A DNA stretch of 64,000 nucleotides from CANHVK01 sp046304235 (lineage in GTDB: Bacteria > Bacteroidota > Bacteroidia > Flavobacteriales_D > Crocinitomicaceae): the NCBI GenBank assembly GCA_046304235.1, contig JBKCEW010000083.1, positions 28,899 through 92,898 of the forward strand. Direction: 5' to 3'. Below are positions 1 through 11,500 of the stretch, piece by piece (the first letter of the stretch is position 1; every line of letters starts with the position of its first letter). The position numbers and the translations under genes were made by a program. The notes beneath the pieces are model-generated. The model worked only from the letters and a program-made list of their open reading frames with translations, was not told the DNA's origin and made no database searches.

Positions 1-887
1 TAAATACGTTTTCCATCTTTGGTAATAGAAGGATGACCGACTGAATACAATGAACTATTAAAATCAAAAGCACTCTTTGCTATTTTCCAATTATTGGCAC
101 TATCTTTTTCAGTAACATATACCTGTAATGTTTTTAGGCGTTTTGTGTCTTTGGATTTATTACCAATTACACTTTTAGTAAAATATAATTTACTAAAGTT
201 ATTTGTAAAAGTACCGGGGCCTTCATGTTCCACCGAATTTAAATTTCCAGGGAATTGATCTGGAATTTTAATGGAGTCGGTTGGTACATTCATGTAGGTA
301 AAATAATAATCCAAAGCTGGATTAGGGCTTCCTCCATTAAAATTTAGCAATGGTTTTTTACTCCCCTCGCGTGAAGAACATAAATAAACCCCATCCATGT
401 AATAACCAGCAGCAAAATCAGGCGATTCTGTACTAAATTTATCGACTAGATTAACATCATATTCTACCGGTTCATCTAACCACTGTTGTGCCATCAAACA
501 AGATTTTATCATACGATTAGCATTGGCACTATCGGCTGGTGCTTTCGATCGATATTTCTCAAAAACAGTAATCGCTTCCAAATATTTAGAGGAGGCTTTT
601 AAAGCTAAACCGTAATCAAAATAACTTGTTGCTGGAGCTTTTTTATTTTTAAGTATTTTCTGGTAAGTTTTTTCAGCTTCTTCAAATTCTCCTATGATTC
701 TGTAACAGTTCGCTAATTGAAGTAATGCCTTTTCTTTATCCGCAGGCTTTCCTTGTTTCGAAGCTTCCACATACAAAGGAACAGCATCTTTAAACATATT
801 TAAATCAAAGTATCTATCTGCTTTTTGCATATCATTTTTTTGAGCATAAAAATTTCCTTTTACCAATGCTAATGATAAAAAAATCAA
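1..887 (-). CDS. TPR/PD40 outer-membrane protein, PorE-like (partial, C-terminus off the window)
   Basis: This frame is open from about 923 to the window's left edge, so only the N-terminal ~295 residues are present. They show a signal peptide (hydrophobic core, then NFYA/QKND), TPR-like helices (KADRYFDLNMFKDAVPLY, then KALLQLANCYRIIGEFEEAE) and, from about residue 150, PD40/beta-propeller-like sequence (SPDFAAGYYMDGVYLCSS; GHPSITKDGKRI). Proteins with this order usually end in an OmpA peptidoglycan-binding domain, as in the T9SS protein PorE; that part lies outside. It follows a PorP/SprF gene by a few bases, the usual order in Bacteroidota. No ATG exists between the in-frame stop at 924-926 and the signal peptide. 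I give the TTG at 887, but ATT 920 or ATA 917 would add a positively charged N-region (GKVKHS). Confidence 0.75.
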   Translation of the reverse strand, partial: MIFLSLALVKGNFYAQKNDMQKADRYFDLNMFKDAVPLYVEASKQGKPADKEKALLQLANCYRIIGEFEEAEKTYQKILKNKKAPATSYFDYGLALKASSKYLEAITVFEKYRSKAPADSANANRMIKSCLMAQQWLDEPVEYDVNLVDKFSTESPDFAAGYYMDGVYLCSSREGSKKPLLNFNGGSPNPALDYYFTYMNVPTDSIKIPDQFPGNLNSVEHEGPGTFTNNFSKLYFTKSVIGNKSKDTKRLKTLQVYVTEKDSANNWKIAKSAFDFNSSLYSVGHPSITKDGKRI

Positions 888-927
888 AATGATGATACTA
901 TGTTTAACCTTTCCTATAATTCTTTAT

Positions 928-1896
928 TTAAAAATAAAATCTTGGATCTATTTCCTTAATTTGCTGTGGTGGTAATAACTTAATTCCATACCTCAACATT
1001 ATTTCGTGTGCCGCAGAAGAATATTTTGCAATCGGTGAAATTCGCATATCATATGAATAAGCCACTCGAATTGCATCAGTAATATGGTATTTTAATACAA
1101 ATGTCATAGCATCACTTGTTCGATAACCAATACCAACTGTATATTTTTCTTTGTAAATCGCATTCACATACAAATCAATCTGAGAAGGTGCGCCTGCCAC
1201 TTTTTTAAGTAAGAAACAAGGCTGTAAGGTTAGACCACTTTTATAATCAAATGCATAACCTCCTGACAAAAAATAATGACGAGATAATTCTGCTACCAAA
1301 GGCCTGTCATTTCCTGTAAAATTTAAATCGCTTCCAAATAAATGTTGTATTGAGAAACCAATAAAGTATTCTCTTCTTTTTTTCCTGTTTACCGACTGAT
1401 ATTGTATACCAAAAGCGCCATCAGGTTTCATTACTGACTGTTTTTCGTTTGGTATAGCTTGATCATTTGGATTTACTTTGTGCAATTGTGTAAAATCAAT
1501 AGATTGTGAAAATATTCCGAATTCTAACCCAACAGATAATTTTCCATCACCAATCCCTAGGTGATAAGCAGAAATTAAATTAACATTCAATTGATTTGTA
1601 GCGCCCAATTTATCATTGACAATTTTTCCACCAAAACCCATTGATTTGATTTGCCAAGGGGCGTGAATTGTAAACATCTGTGTTTGAGGAGCACCTTCAA
1701 TTCCTGTAAATTGAGTTCTATGTTTAAAAGAGTTCACTATCCAACCCGAACTTCCAGCATAAGCAGGATTAAATACCAATCGATCGAAATTATTTTGGGT
1801 ATACATAGGTTCTTGTTGTGACCAACAAGTATGCTTTAGTAAGCATATAAATGCAAAAATAAATAGTTTAAGATATGTATACTTTCTAATAATCAT
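928..1896 (-). CDS. PorP/SprF family T9SS outer-membrane protein
   Basis: 322 residues with a signal peptide (IFAFICLLKHTCWSQ) and the PorP/SprF hallmark after it: QQEPMYTQNNFDRLVFNPAYAGS. A beta-barrel follows with alternating aromatic strands, ending in a phenylalanine (PRFYF). Family members sit in the outer membrane and are needed for secretion or surface anchoring of the large T9SS cargo encoded beside them (SprF for SprB in Flavobacterium). Its start overlaps the end of the upstream 2219-residue cargo gene by 4 bases, so translation is probably coupled. The PorE-like gene follows directly. Confidence 0.9.
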   Translation of the reverse strand: MIIRKYTYLKLFIFAFICLLKHTCWSQQEPMYTQNNFDRLVFNPAYAGSSGWIVNSFKHRTQFTGIEGAPQTQMFTIHAPWQIKSMGFGGKIVNDKLGATNQLNVNLISAYHLGIGDGKLSVGLEFGIFSQSIDFTQLHKVNPNDQAIPNEKQSVMKPDGAFGIQYQSVNRKKRREYFIGFSIQHLFGSDLNFTGNDRPLVAELSRHYFLSGGYAFDYKSGLTLQPCFLLKKVAGAPSQIDLYVNAIYKEKYTVGIGYRTSDAMTFVLKYHITDAIRVAYSYDMRISPIAKYSSAAHEIMLRYGIKLLPPQQIKEIDPRFYF

Positions 1897-4800
1897 CGAG
1901 TAATTACAACAAAACCTTTATATAATTCGTGGCCATTCCCTAAATCAATCACATAATAATAGGTGCCATCTGGTAGTTCATCACCTGCCATGTTTTTACC
2001 ATTCCACTCATTTAGATAAGGAGTTTTTTCATAAACTATAACTCCCCATCGATTAAAAATGGTGATACTACTTTTAGGGAAATAATCAATATCTATCAAT
2101 TCCCAAACATCATTTGATCCATCTGCATTTGGAGTATAAATTTGAGGGATTTTAAATGGTAATTCTTTCAGACATCGATCAATCGTAATTAGTACCTCAT
2201 CTTCAGCACTACAGAAATCATTGGTTGCTTTTACTTTATAAGTTGTCGTAACATATGGCGCAGCTTTTGGACTTCCCTCTAAGGTATCTGATAAACTCTT
2301 ATCAAATTGCCATACATATGTTTTACCTCCCGTTGCATTTAATTTTATGCTATCTCCTCGACAAATAGTTTCATCAGAACCTGCATTAACATTAGGTACA
2401 AGCTGATCAACAAAGACAGATACCGAATCTGGAACACTAGAACAGCCATTACTAGTTACAGTCAACTTAAAAACAGTACTTTGTTGGGGCTTAATTGTAA
2501 ATGATTTTGCGTTTTGACCAGTATTCCAATTATATTTAGTTGATGGATAATATAATTCATCAAACTCTGTATTAATAGAAATTTCAGTTCCTCTACAAAT
2601 TCCTGTATCTGAAATACTAACTTTTGGATCTGGTATTGGATGTAAGTTTACATTTAATACAAATGGACTTCCAACACAGTTACCAAGGATACTCGATGTA
2701 GGAGTAACTTGATATTTAATATTTCCTGAAATTGTTTTTGTTTTTAATATTTGATAAATCTTGGATGTATTTGTACTTTGATTTGATTCACCTTGAATAC
2801 TATCCGCTGGAAATTTATCAGAAACATTCCAAGTAAATAAAGTATTTAATGGTACTATATTACCATTTTCTAAATCTTTTGGTATAAAATTTAAAGTATC
2901 ACCATTACATAATGCTAAGGAAGTATTATTGATTAAAGGCTTTGCGTAAATATCAACCAAGAATTCTTTTTCTATTCCTTTACAACCATAAAATGAAGTA
3001 GGTTCTAAAGTATATTTTACAGTTTGTTGAACAGAACTTGTGTTTACTAATAAATCATTAATAGAATCTTTGGTAGATTTTGTTTTTGTTTCCCCTTCTA
3101 CGGATAAGTTATCCTCTGCACTCCAAGAAATTTGAGAAGGAACAGTAGTACTTAATTTTAAATCGACTTTATTTTGGCTACAAAAAGCTTTCGATAGTTG
3201 ATTGGTGATTTCTGGTAATGGTTTTACTATTACAGGTATATCAAATGCTTTCCCAACACATTTACCAGCGGTAGGAACAACACTATATACTACTTTTCCA
3301 AATTCTGTAGTCGAATTTAGTAATTGATTAACAATTTGATCCAATCCGATTACCTCTTCAGTCGTTCCTTCAACGGTTCCATTAGGAATTGCTATAGGTT
3401 TTACCCAAGTATATTTCGTATTTGTTGGTACAATAACAGATACAGAGGGACTACCATTAACAGGTGACTTCACGATTGTTTCGCCAGAACAAATAGAATC
3501 TATAGTAAAACTTGGTATTTCTGGAGTTGGTTCTACAAGAATTTTATAATCGAATGATTTACCTAAACAATTACCAGTAGCTCCAGATCTGGGTGTAATT
3601 TGATAGGTCAATGCTATAGGTGAATTGGTTTTATTAGATAATAATTGAGAAATCGTATTTGAACTTAACGTTTGCGCTGATACTCCGGTAATTGATCCTG
3701 CAGTAAATATTGGTAAAGGCCAAGTAAAAGAGGTGTTTAACGGAACTATATTACCTAAAGGTAGTTGGTTTTGTGGAAGTAAATTAAAACTTAACCCACT
3801 ACATATTGTATCAAATACGGACTGAATGACAGGTGTAGGATTTACCTTGATTGAAACTATTTGTGTTGCGCCAATACAACCTAACAAAGATGTTGGTATA
3901 ACAGAATAATTAACAGTCTCTTGAGTAATTGAAGTACTTTTTAGAGTGTCTTTTAGACTATTTGATGTTTGAATTAATAGCGATTCTCCATTTATTGTAG
4001 GATTGTCTGTTCCTTGCCATGTATAAGTCGAGCTGATATCTGAGGTCAAAGGGATTTCAATAATATTATTACTACAAATAGTTAGATTACTTGAACTGGT
4101 CATAACTGGATTTGGATTCACAGTAATCTTAAAATCAGTTGACTTTTTACTTGAACAATCATTAGAATCTTTAGCAATTACATAAATTAATTTTGATGAT
4201 TTTAAAGAGGTATATGTATAGTTTTCATTATTCGTTGATTGTAAGATATTGTTCGTTGTTGCATCATAAAATTGATAATTTTTTAACCTAGTAGGTAAGG
4301 TGGATATAGTAATGTTGTCACCATCACAAATCGTATTATTCAGTTTATTACTAGATAAACTTACTTCTGGTAATTGAAATAATGCAATATTTAAAACAGG
4401 GGTAATTGATCCAATACAACCAAACTTATGGATAGCATTTGCTGTTATAGAATAGGACGATGCTATGCTAGTTAATTTATATTCATGGGAATTGATAGTT
4501 TGAATAAGATTACCATTATTGTAAAAATTGTATAAATGATAATTTTTTTCAGGAATATTAATTGTAACATCCGAACCTATACAAGCACCACCATTTATCA
4601 AATCAGCCTCTAAAGAAATCACCGGATTTTTTACAACAGTAATAGGCAATAAACTACTATATCCAATACACCCAATATCATCAGTTACTTCAACATCAAT
4701 TATTTCCGACTTTGTAATTTTTGAAAAATAATATTCGTTATTATTTGAGTTTTGAATTATATTTCCTCCTGATCTAAAGGCATAATTCTCATAACCAGAT

Positions 4801-7800
4801 GGACTTGCAATAAAGGTAATTTCCTTTTGTTCACAGATGCTATCATTAGAAATACTGGTTGAAAGTGTCACATTCGGTTTAGGATTAACCGTAATTCTAA
4901 CTAATTTTTTCACACCAGGGCATAACGGTTCGTCTGTTCTTCTTATAGTTACACTCAAAGTATCTGTTTTGAATGGTGCAATTTGATAAATTGTAACTGT
5001 ATCTTCAAAACTCGCATTCCAACTTAATAAACTTGTGTTATTATTAATATTCGTTACTCTTGCAATAAAATCATCTCCATCACAAATAGAATCGTGATAA
5101 GTTAATTTATATGTGATTGCTGTACATACTGAATCTATGTGATTAGTCGTCTTTCTAATTATTGTATCAGATTCTAAACTATTTCCACAAGCTCCTGCGC
5201 CAAGTGCAATGACTTTAGCATATTTTGATTGATTCATTCCTATGCCCGAAATAATGTGACTTTTTCCCAAAATACCGCTACTTGGTGTAATATATGGTTT
5301 ACCATTCACACTAATCATGTAACCAGTTGCTTGAGGTACTGAATCCCAAACAAATTCGATACTTGAATCCGTAATTGTTCCAGAATTAATAATTGGTCTT
5401 TCTAGGGGTTTATCAATAATTAATTTTAAAATATCAGAGGTATCAGTACAAATACCATTACGAGCAACAACTTTTAAAAAAACGGTTGACTTAAACATTG
5501 ATAATTTGTAGCTATTTGAAGACCCTGAATATAATGTTGCAGATCCATTAAAAAAACGATAATTATCATAATCAACTGGCGAAGCGGTAAGTGTTAAAGA
5601 ATCTGTATTACATAGCAAAGTTGGGTCAACTGTAAGTTTTACATCTGGCTGTTTAATCACTTCTAATCTTGTATACTTTATAGTAGCTGGACAGTTTTGC
5701 TCATTCAGGTTTTTAACCGAAATAGAAATAATAGTATCTTTTTTTGGTTTAACTGTTAAACTTAAATTTTTGCTAAAATTTTTAGTATTCCAAGAAACTG
5801 CATAATTTGGAATATTAATATTTGAAATATTTAAACTTGTAGACTGACCTTCACACAACGTTTTACTGTTTTCAGATGTGAATGTAATGGATGAACAAGG
5901 TAAAGTAAAGCAACTAGCTTGTAAAGAAACAGGGGAATTTCCGCAAATAGTTGCTCCTTTGGCTCTTACAGATATATAAGAAGCTGAACCAGGTGTTAAA
6001 CCATTTAAAATATGATTTACCCCTGTATTACCAGATGTTGGTGTAATCCAATTTCCACCATCTACACTTACCTCATAACCAATCGCATCCTGAACAGCAT
6101 CCCATTTAAATTCAATAGATGATGTTGAAGATGTACCACAGTTAACTACTGGTTGATTTAAAGGTTTTATTACAGTATTTACAATTGTATTTGAAGTTGC
6201 TGAACATCCATAATTTGTAGCAACAACTTTAATTGGAACACCGTCTTTGATATTTTTTATTTTAACACTATTCCTCCAATTATCTTGAATGATTTGATTA
6301 CCATTATAAAAAGTATACCTTTTATAACTTGGAGGTGTAGCCGTAATTATTGCTGTGCTTCCACTACAATTTGTAGTTGGAATATCTGAAGAAATTGAAA
6401 CTTTTGGTATTTCAAACACTTTAAGTTTAAATATTGCTTTATAATATGAACAATTTGTCAAATTAGTTGAATCAACAATATAAGCTGTGATTTGTGAATC
6501 TTTTATAGGAGTTAAAGTATAAGTGCTATCATAACTAGGCGTTTCTCCGTTCCATGCAATACTATAATTTCCTTGATTTAAACCATTTATTTTTAAAGTA
6601 ACAGACTCTCCAGCACATAATGTATCATAGGGTAGATACTTAATTGGCAAAGGGTCACAAGATTTAGCATAACATGTCAATGTATCAGATGCGATACTCG
6701 TACCACAAGAAAAGGAACCTAAAGCCTTGACAACCATTTTAACAGGGTCTCCATCACTCAATCCTGTTACCAAATGAGATAATGAGGTTGCACCCAAACT
6801 AGGGGATTGAAATACCCCTCCATTTATACTTATTTCATATCCAACCGCTTCTGGTAGAGGATCCCACTGAAAATCAACCTGCGTATTGGTTGATTTACCG
6901 CAATGTACAACAGGTTTAGAAATCCGTTCAACTACATTGAAAATAAAAGCATTACTTGATGTTTTTTTACAACCATTCAAATTTGTCGCTTCAACAAAAA
7001 TCGAATCATTTGTTCTTATACTAGTAGTTTTAAATTCACTAGCTATACCACTTTGCAGAGGATTACTGAAATTAAAAAATGTATATCCTTTATACGAATT
7101 TGGAACACCAGTAAAACGAACCTCATCACTATCACATATTATATTGTCAAAATCAGAAGAACTCAAAGAAACAATAGGCTTTGCTTTTACCTTAATGGGT
7201 TTATAATTACTTCTTGATGAGCTACACCCTTTTGCGTCTAATCCAACAACATAAAACACATCTTTATCAAAAATTTGATCTGAGCTATATTCAAACTGGT
7301 CTCCTTCTTGAACTACTTGACCATTTTTATAAAATTTATAATCTACCAAAGATTTAGGCTCAGCATTAAAAATAATTTCCTCGAAATCACAAATAGTATC
7401 TGTGGTAGACTTTAGAGTTATAACAGGACTAGTTTGAATGGTTACATTTGAGCTATGAGTTGCATTACAGGTACTGTCAACTAAATCCAATTGAATTGAT
7501 TTGATCCCTCCTTTAGACCATTTTACCCAATGAGGTCCAACCCCAGTTGAATTGCTTGTTCCTCCATTAAAATTCCAGGTATATTTTGCATTAGGTCCGC
7601 TTGTACCACTAAACGTAATTTGAGTTGAATCACTTGAACAAAAAGCATCTTTTGACAAAATGAAATTTGCCTGTGGCGTTGTTATTACGTGGACGATATT
7701 TGAAGTTGTACTCGTGCAGCCAACATCACTTTTTACAGATAAACTGATATTTTTATAACCAGGAGTTTTAAATGAAATAGCTGAAGGATTAATTACATTT

Positions 7801-8552
7801 GAAGCAGGTGCTTCACCACTGAAATTCCAATTCCATTCTTTAATTGGCACATCAACTGTATCGGTAATATTTGAAATATTTACTTGAAATGGAACACAAC
7901 CAGAATACTTATCTAATAAAAACTCAGGAGAAGGTAACGCATTCACTTTCATTAATTTTTGATAAATTGTATCCTCCTCACACCCTTTTAAATTTTTAAC
8001 CGTTAACTTAACATCATAAATACCTCCTAGCGTATATATTTTAATCGGGTCTCTTAAAGTTGACGAAGTATTGTCTCCAAAGCTCCAGTTGTAAGTTCCA
8101 ATATCAGATAAATTAGAAAAAGTAACTTTATCAGTAATCGCGCATACAGATGATGTATCTATAGTAAAATCAACTTTTGGAGGAGAAAAGACCTTGATAT
8201 TTATCGATGTTTGAGTACCGCCATTACAATTTTTTGTCAGTGTAACGGTATAAGTAGTATCTCCCAATTTACCAGCTTTAAAAACATGAAAAGGGGTTGC
8301 AGATGTCGAAGTCTGAGTTCCATCACCAAAATCCCATATTCTAGAAAAAGAACTATTAGGATCTTTAAAGTAGATAGAAAAAGGAGAACAACCTTCTAAC
8401 TTTCCATCAGGTGTAGTAAACTCAATAACAGGAACACAAGGTTGAGCAAAAGCTATTTTAGAAAAAAATAAAAAGAAAATAATTAGCAGGCCGAAATAAG
8501 GATAACTTCGGTTAAAGACTTTATTAAAAAAATCATTCTGCCTTGTAATCAT
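1893..8552 (-). CDS. Giant T9SS cargo, PKD/FN3-repeat surface protein with gliding-type C-terminal domain
   Basis: 2219 residues. A signal peptide (LLIIFFLFFSKIAFA/QPC) is followed by PKD-type domains in the first ~380 residues (IWDFGDGTQTS, YNWSFGDNTSS, EWNWNFSG). A super-repeat of about 250 residues then starts near residues 549, 801 and 1052, each copy opening with an FN3-like module (e.g. VVNCGTSSTSSIEFKWD). Further Ig/PKD-like modules with conserved cysteines (SICDG, TICDGD, TICSG) run to ~2130. The last ~85 residues are the gliding-motility C-terminal signal (IPQIYTPNADGSNDVWEL ... FNRWGVIVYE ... GFVVITR), a type B T9SS signal. It is therefore probably exported and held at the surface by the SprF-like protein encoded next. 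It resembles adhesins in build; its ligand is unknown. Confidence 0.9.
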   Translation of the reverse strand: MITRQNDFFNKVFNRSYPYFGLLIIFFLFFSKIAFAQPCVPVIEFTTPDGKLEGCSPFSIYFKDPNSSFSRIWDFGDGTQTSTSATPFHVFKAGKLGDTTYTVTLTKNCNGGTQTSINIKVFSPPKVDFTIDTSSVCAITDKVTFSNLSDIGTYNWSFGDNTSSTLRDPIKIYTLGGIYDVKLTVKNLKGCEEDTIYQKLMKVNALPSPEFLLDKYSGCVPFQVNISNITDTVDVPIKEWNWNFSGEAPASNVINPSAISFKTPGYKNISLSVKSDVGCTSTTSNIVHVITTPQANFILSKDAFCSSDSTQITFSGTSGPNAKYTWNFNGGTSNSTGVGPHWVKWSKGGIKSIQLDLVDSTCNATHSSNVTIQTSPVITLKSTTDTICDFEEIIFNAEPKSLVDYKFYKNGQVVQEGDQFEYSSDQIFDKDVFYVVGLDAKGCSSSRSNYKPIKVKAKPIVSLSSSDFDNIICDSDEVRFTGVPNSYKGYTFFNFSNPLQSGIASEFKTTSIRTNDSIFVEATNLNGCKKTSSNAFIFNVVERISKPVVHCGKSTNTQVDFQWDPLPEAVGYEISINGGVFQSPSLGATSLSHLVTGLSDGDPVKMVVKALGSFSCGTSIASDTLTCYAKSCDPLPIKYLPYDTLCAGESVTLKINGLNQGNYSIAWNGETPSYDSTYTLTPIKDSQITAYIVDSTNLTNCSYYKAIFKLKVFEIPKVSISSDIPTTNCSGSTAIITATPPSYKRYTFYNGNQIIQDNWRNSVKIKNIKDGVPIKVVATNYGCSATSNTIVNTVIKPLNQPVVNCGTSSTSSIEFKWDAVQDAIGYEVSVDGGNWITPTSGNTGVNHILNGLTPGSASYISVRAKGATICGNSPVSLQASCFTLPCSSITFTSENSKTLCEGQSTSLNISNINIPNYAVSWNTKNFSKNLSLTVKPKKDTIISISVKNLNEQNCPATIKYTRLEVIKQPDVKLTVDPTLLCNTDSLTLTASPVDYDNYRFFNGSATLYSGSSNSYKLSMFKSTVFLKVVARNGICTDTSDILKLIIDKPLERPIINSGTITDSSIEFVWDSVPQATGYMISVNGKPYITPSSGILGKSHIISGIGMNQSKYAKVIALGAGACGNSLESDTIIRKTTNHIDSVCTAITYKLTYHDSICDGDDFIARVTNINNNTSLLSWNASFEDTVTIYQIAPFKTDTLSVTIRRTDEPLCPGVKKLVRITVNPKPNVTLSTSISNDSICEQKEITFIASPSGYENYAFRSGGNIIQNSNNNEYYFSKITKSEIIDVEVTDDIGCIGYSSLLPITVVKNPVISLEADLINGGACIGSDVTINIPEKNYHLYNFYNNGNLIQTINSHEYKLTSIASSYSITANAIHKFGCIGSITPVLNIALFQLPEVSLSSNKLNNTICDGDNITISTLPTRLKNYQFYDATTNNILQSTNNENYTYTSLKSSKLIYVIAKDSNDCSSKKSTDFKITVNPNPVMTSSSNLTICSNNIIEIPLTSDISSTYTWQGTDNPTINGESLLIQTSNSLKDTLKSTSITQETVNYSVIPTSLLGCIGATQIVSIKVNPTPVIQSVFDTICSGLSFNLLPQNQLPLGNIVPLNTSFTWPLPIFTAGSITGVSAQTLSSNTISQLLSNKTNSPIALTYQITPRSGATGNCLGKSFDYKILVEPTPEIPSFTIDSICSGETIVKSPVNGSPSVSVIVPTNTKYTWVKPIAIPNGTVEGTTEEVIGLDQIVNQLLNSTTEFGKVVYSVVPTAGKCVGKAFDIPVIVKPLPEITNQLSKAFCSQNKVDLKLSTTVPSQISWSAEDNLSVEGETKTKSTKDSINDLLVNTSSVQQTVKYTLEPTSFYGCKGIEKEFLVDIYAKPLINNTSLALCNGDTLNFIPKDLENGNIVPLNTLFTWNVSDKFPADSIQGESNQSTNTSKIYQILKTKTISGNIKYQVTPTSSILGNCVGSPFVLNVNLHPIPDPKVSISDTGICRGTEISINTEFDELYYPSTKYNWNTGQNAKSFTIKPQQSTVFKLTVTSNGCSSVPDSVSVFVDQLVPNVNAGSDETICRGDSIKLNATGGKTYVWQFDKSLSDTLEGSPKAAPYVTTTYKVKATNDFCSAEDEVLITIDRCLKELPFKIPQIYTPNADGSNDVWELIDIDYFPKSSITIFNRWGVIVYEKTPYLNEWNGKNMAGDELPDGTYYYVIDLGNGHELYKGFVVITR

Positions 8553-8553
8553 T

Positions 8554-11500
8554 TTAACTTTTTTTCAATTTAAATTTAAATGAAATACCTGAAATATATG
8601 TGATGCCTTTTTTTAATCCATCATAATAAAGTGTTGCATATAAAATACCACTAAAAATCCAAATTACCAAAATATTAAAACCAAACGAATCATATAACTT
8701 ACCGAATATCGGTTTGTTAGGCGCAAAGAAATGTGTTCTGAAAAAACCACTTGTTTTAGAATCTTTAAATATTGGATCTTTCTTTTGAATTAAATAATTG
8801 TCTTTGACAATGATTTTATTTTTCTCTACTGATTTGGTTACTAATTCATTCAAATATTCATTTGTATAATCATCTTTGGCTTGAATAAATGCTTTTTGAG
8901 CTTCTGGACTCTTCTGTAACTGTTGCATAGCAAGCATCTTTTTACCATTTACAACATTGAATATTTCAGTATAATAAGCAGTAAGATTTTCTAGTGTAAC
9001 TCGTACATTGTCTATTTCTGAATCATTAAAATTTGAATGTGTTAATTTAGGATTGTGAGAAAAAGTAATGCGTTTAATTTCTGCTTGTTCAAGATTAAGT
9101 TCGTTCGTAATCGTCTTTAATTTATCATCTATTAATAAATTCGAAGAATCACTTGGCGTATTTTTTAACTCAATACATTCCTCTAATAATTCTTGCAATT
9201 TTGGAATGTAGTACGCCTGTTTGAAACTAGCCATACTTTCCTTTTTCTCTATTTCAAATAATTCCTTTTCAAAAGGATTATTCATAAATTGATCTACCAT
9301 CAACCCCTCAAATGCCCATCTGGAAACCATCACCTCGGCAATCGCAGGGACATCTTCTCCCCCACCTATTGCTCGATTCAATTTATCAAAACTGAACATC
9401 GCACCTCCCAATATCATTTGTGGAATAACGATAAGTGGAATCAAAATATAAATCGTAACAGCAGAATTAAAACTTGCTGAAATATTTAATCCCAATAAGT
9501 TAGCAAAACAAGACACGGTGAATAACATCCACCAATAATCCCAATACATTCCGTAAATACCAACAATTGAATTTCCAATAACAACAAAAAGTAAACTCTG
9601 AATCGCTGATATAGAAAATAATATCATCAATTTAGAAACGAGATAACTTGACTTACTCAAATTTAAAAAACGTTCTCTTTTTAAAATTTTCTGATCTCTA
9701 AAAATCTCTTCTGCGCTGACAGTCAGTCCAATGAACAACATAACAATGATGCTCATAAAAATGAACGCAGGAATATTATCATTTTCACGGAATAAATAAC
9801 TTGCTCCAGGAATTTCAGTGTAACGAATAATAAAAGAAAGTACAAAAGCTAACACAGGTGCTTCCAACAAATTAATCCAAAGATATTGTTTGTTACTCCA
9901 CTTTGATAGCATATCACGGGTAGCAAAAATTTTTGTTTGCTGTAACCAAGTAGGAATATTCAACGCAACATCAGGCTTTTCAGATACCGTTTGAATATCT
10001 TCTAATGTGATTTGATTATTATAAAGTTGGTTCCACTGTTCCGGTGAAACTTTACGTTTATTCGTGAAATTTCCATAATCATCGACAATTTTAGATTCGA
10101 TGATATTAAAAACCAATTCTGGATTTACTGTACCACAAACCAAACATTGTCCTTGTTCCGCATTTGCTTGATTGTCTGCTTTTTTGAAATATACAACCGC
10201 CTCAACTGGGTTTCCATAATAAATTTGGTAACCACCTACATCCAAGAAAATCATTTTATCAAACATCTTGTATATATCTGAAGATGGTTGGTGAATCACA
10301 ACAAAAATCAACTTTCCTTTTAAAGTTAATTCACGTAATAAATCCATCACGTTTTCAGAATCCCTTGAAGAAAGTCCAGAGGTAGGCTCATCCACAAATA
10401 AAACTGCAGGCTCACGAATTAACTCTAATCCGATATTCAAACGCTTTCTTTGTCCACCGGAAATTGTCTTTTGAAGTGGATTTCCTACCTTCAAATCTTT
10501 TCTTTCTGCTAGTCCCAAACTCGAGAGGACATTCATTACCTTTTCAGTAATCTCCTCATCTGTGGCATCTTTGAAACAAAGTTTAGCATTATAGAATAAG
10601 TTCTCAAAAACAGTTAACTCCTCTATAAGTAAATCATCTTGAGGTATATAACCAATTAATCCTTTTATCTGATCTTTGTCTTTGTAAATATCAATTCCAT
10701 TAATCAGTACTTGACCCTCAGAAACTGGTTCAATTCCAGAAAGGGCATTCAATAAAGTTGTTTTTCCAGCACCACTGGAGCCCATTAAACCAATAAGTTT
10801 ACCAGAACCTTCAGAAATGGTAACATTATTTAATCCAATAGCACCATTTGGGAAATAATAACTAATATTTTTTGCTTCGAAAGATAAATTAATCCCAACC
10901 GCATCAGCCCTGAATTTTGATACTATATCACTGTAAAATATAGGCTTACCCCCAGGAACTTTAATCGTACTACCAGGAGCAAACAAGTACATTCGAGATG
11001 GATTAACAGGTAAACCATTTAGAATGACATCACTTTTTCCATCGTATTTTAGAAAATATAAATCTTCTGATACAACTCTTAAAATCGTAATATTTCCTAA
11101 TAATTTGGAAGATATATGTTTACATGAATATTCCCAAGCCTGATCATCATCACTAATGACCATGATTTCAGCAACATCAATTAATTCAGAACTTTCTTTT
11201 TTACAAAAATCAACAATTGCGTTATACTCTTCTTCAACGAAGTTAAATACTTCAGAAACAGTCTGAATAATCGCCATTCTCTGTTCTGTAAACGAACGAT
11301 CGGCAGCGATTAATTCTAAAAGACGAACCAATACAATCACTTTCTGTTTTTGAGAAAGTGTTTTATTGATTTTTTTACAAATCCCTAATGTTTTTACTGA
11401 ATCCTTAACCGATGTTAATTTTTTGATTGGATTCCCGTTTTCGTCTAATTCAACAGGACCAACAAATTCATCGTATAAAGCCAGATATTCTTTAACTAAA

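Noticed and set aside
6886..7206. Plus-strand frame of 106 codons inside the giant surface protein gene
   Set aside because: It lies antisense to a well-supported long gene with repeats on the other strand; composition is that of a shadow.
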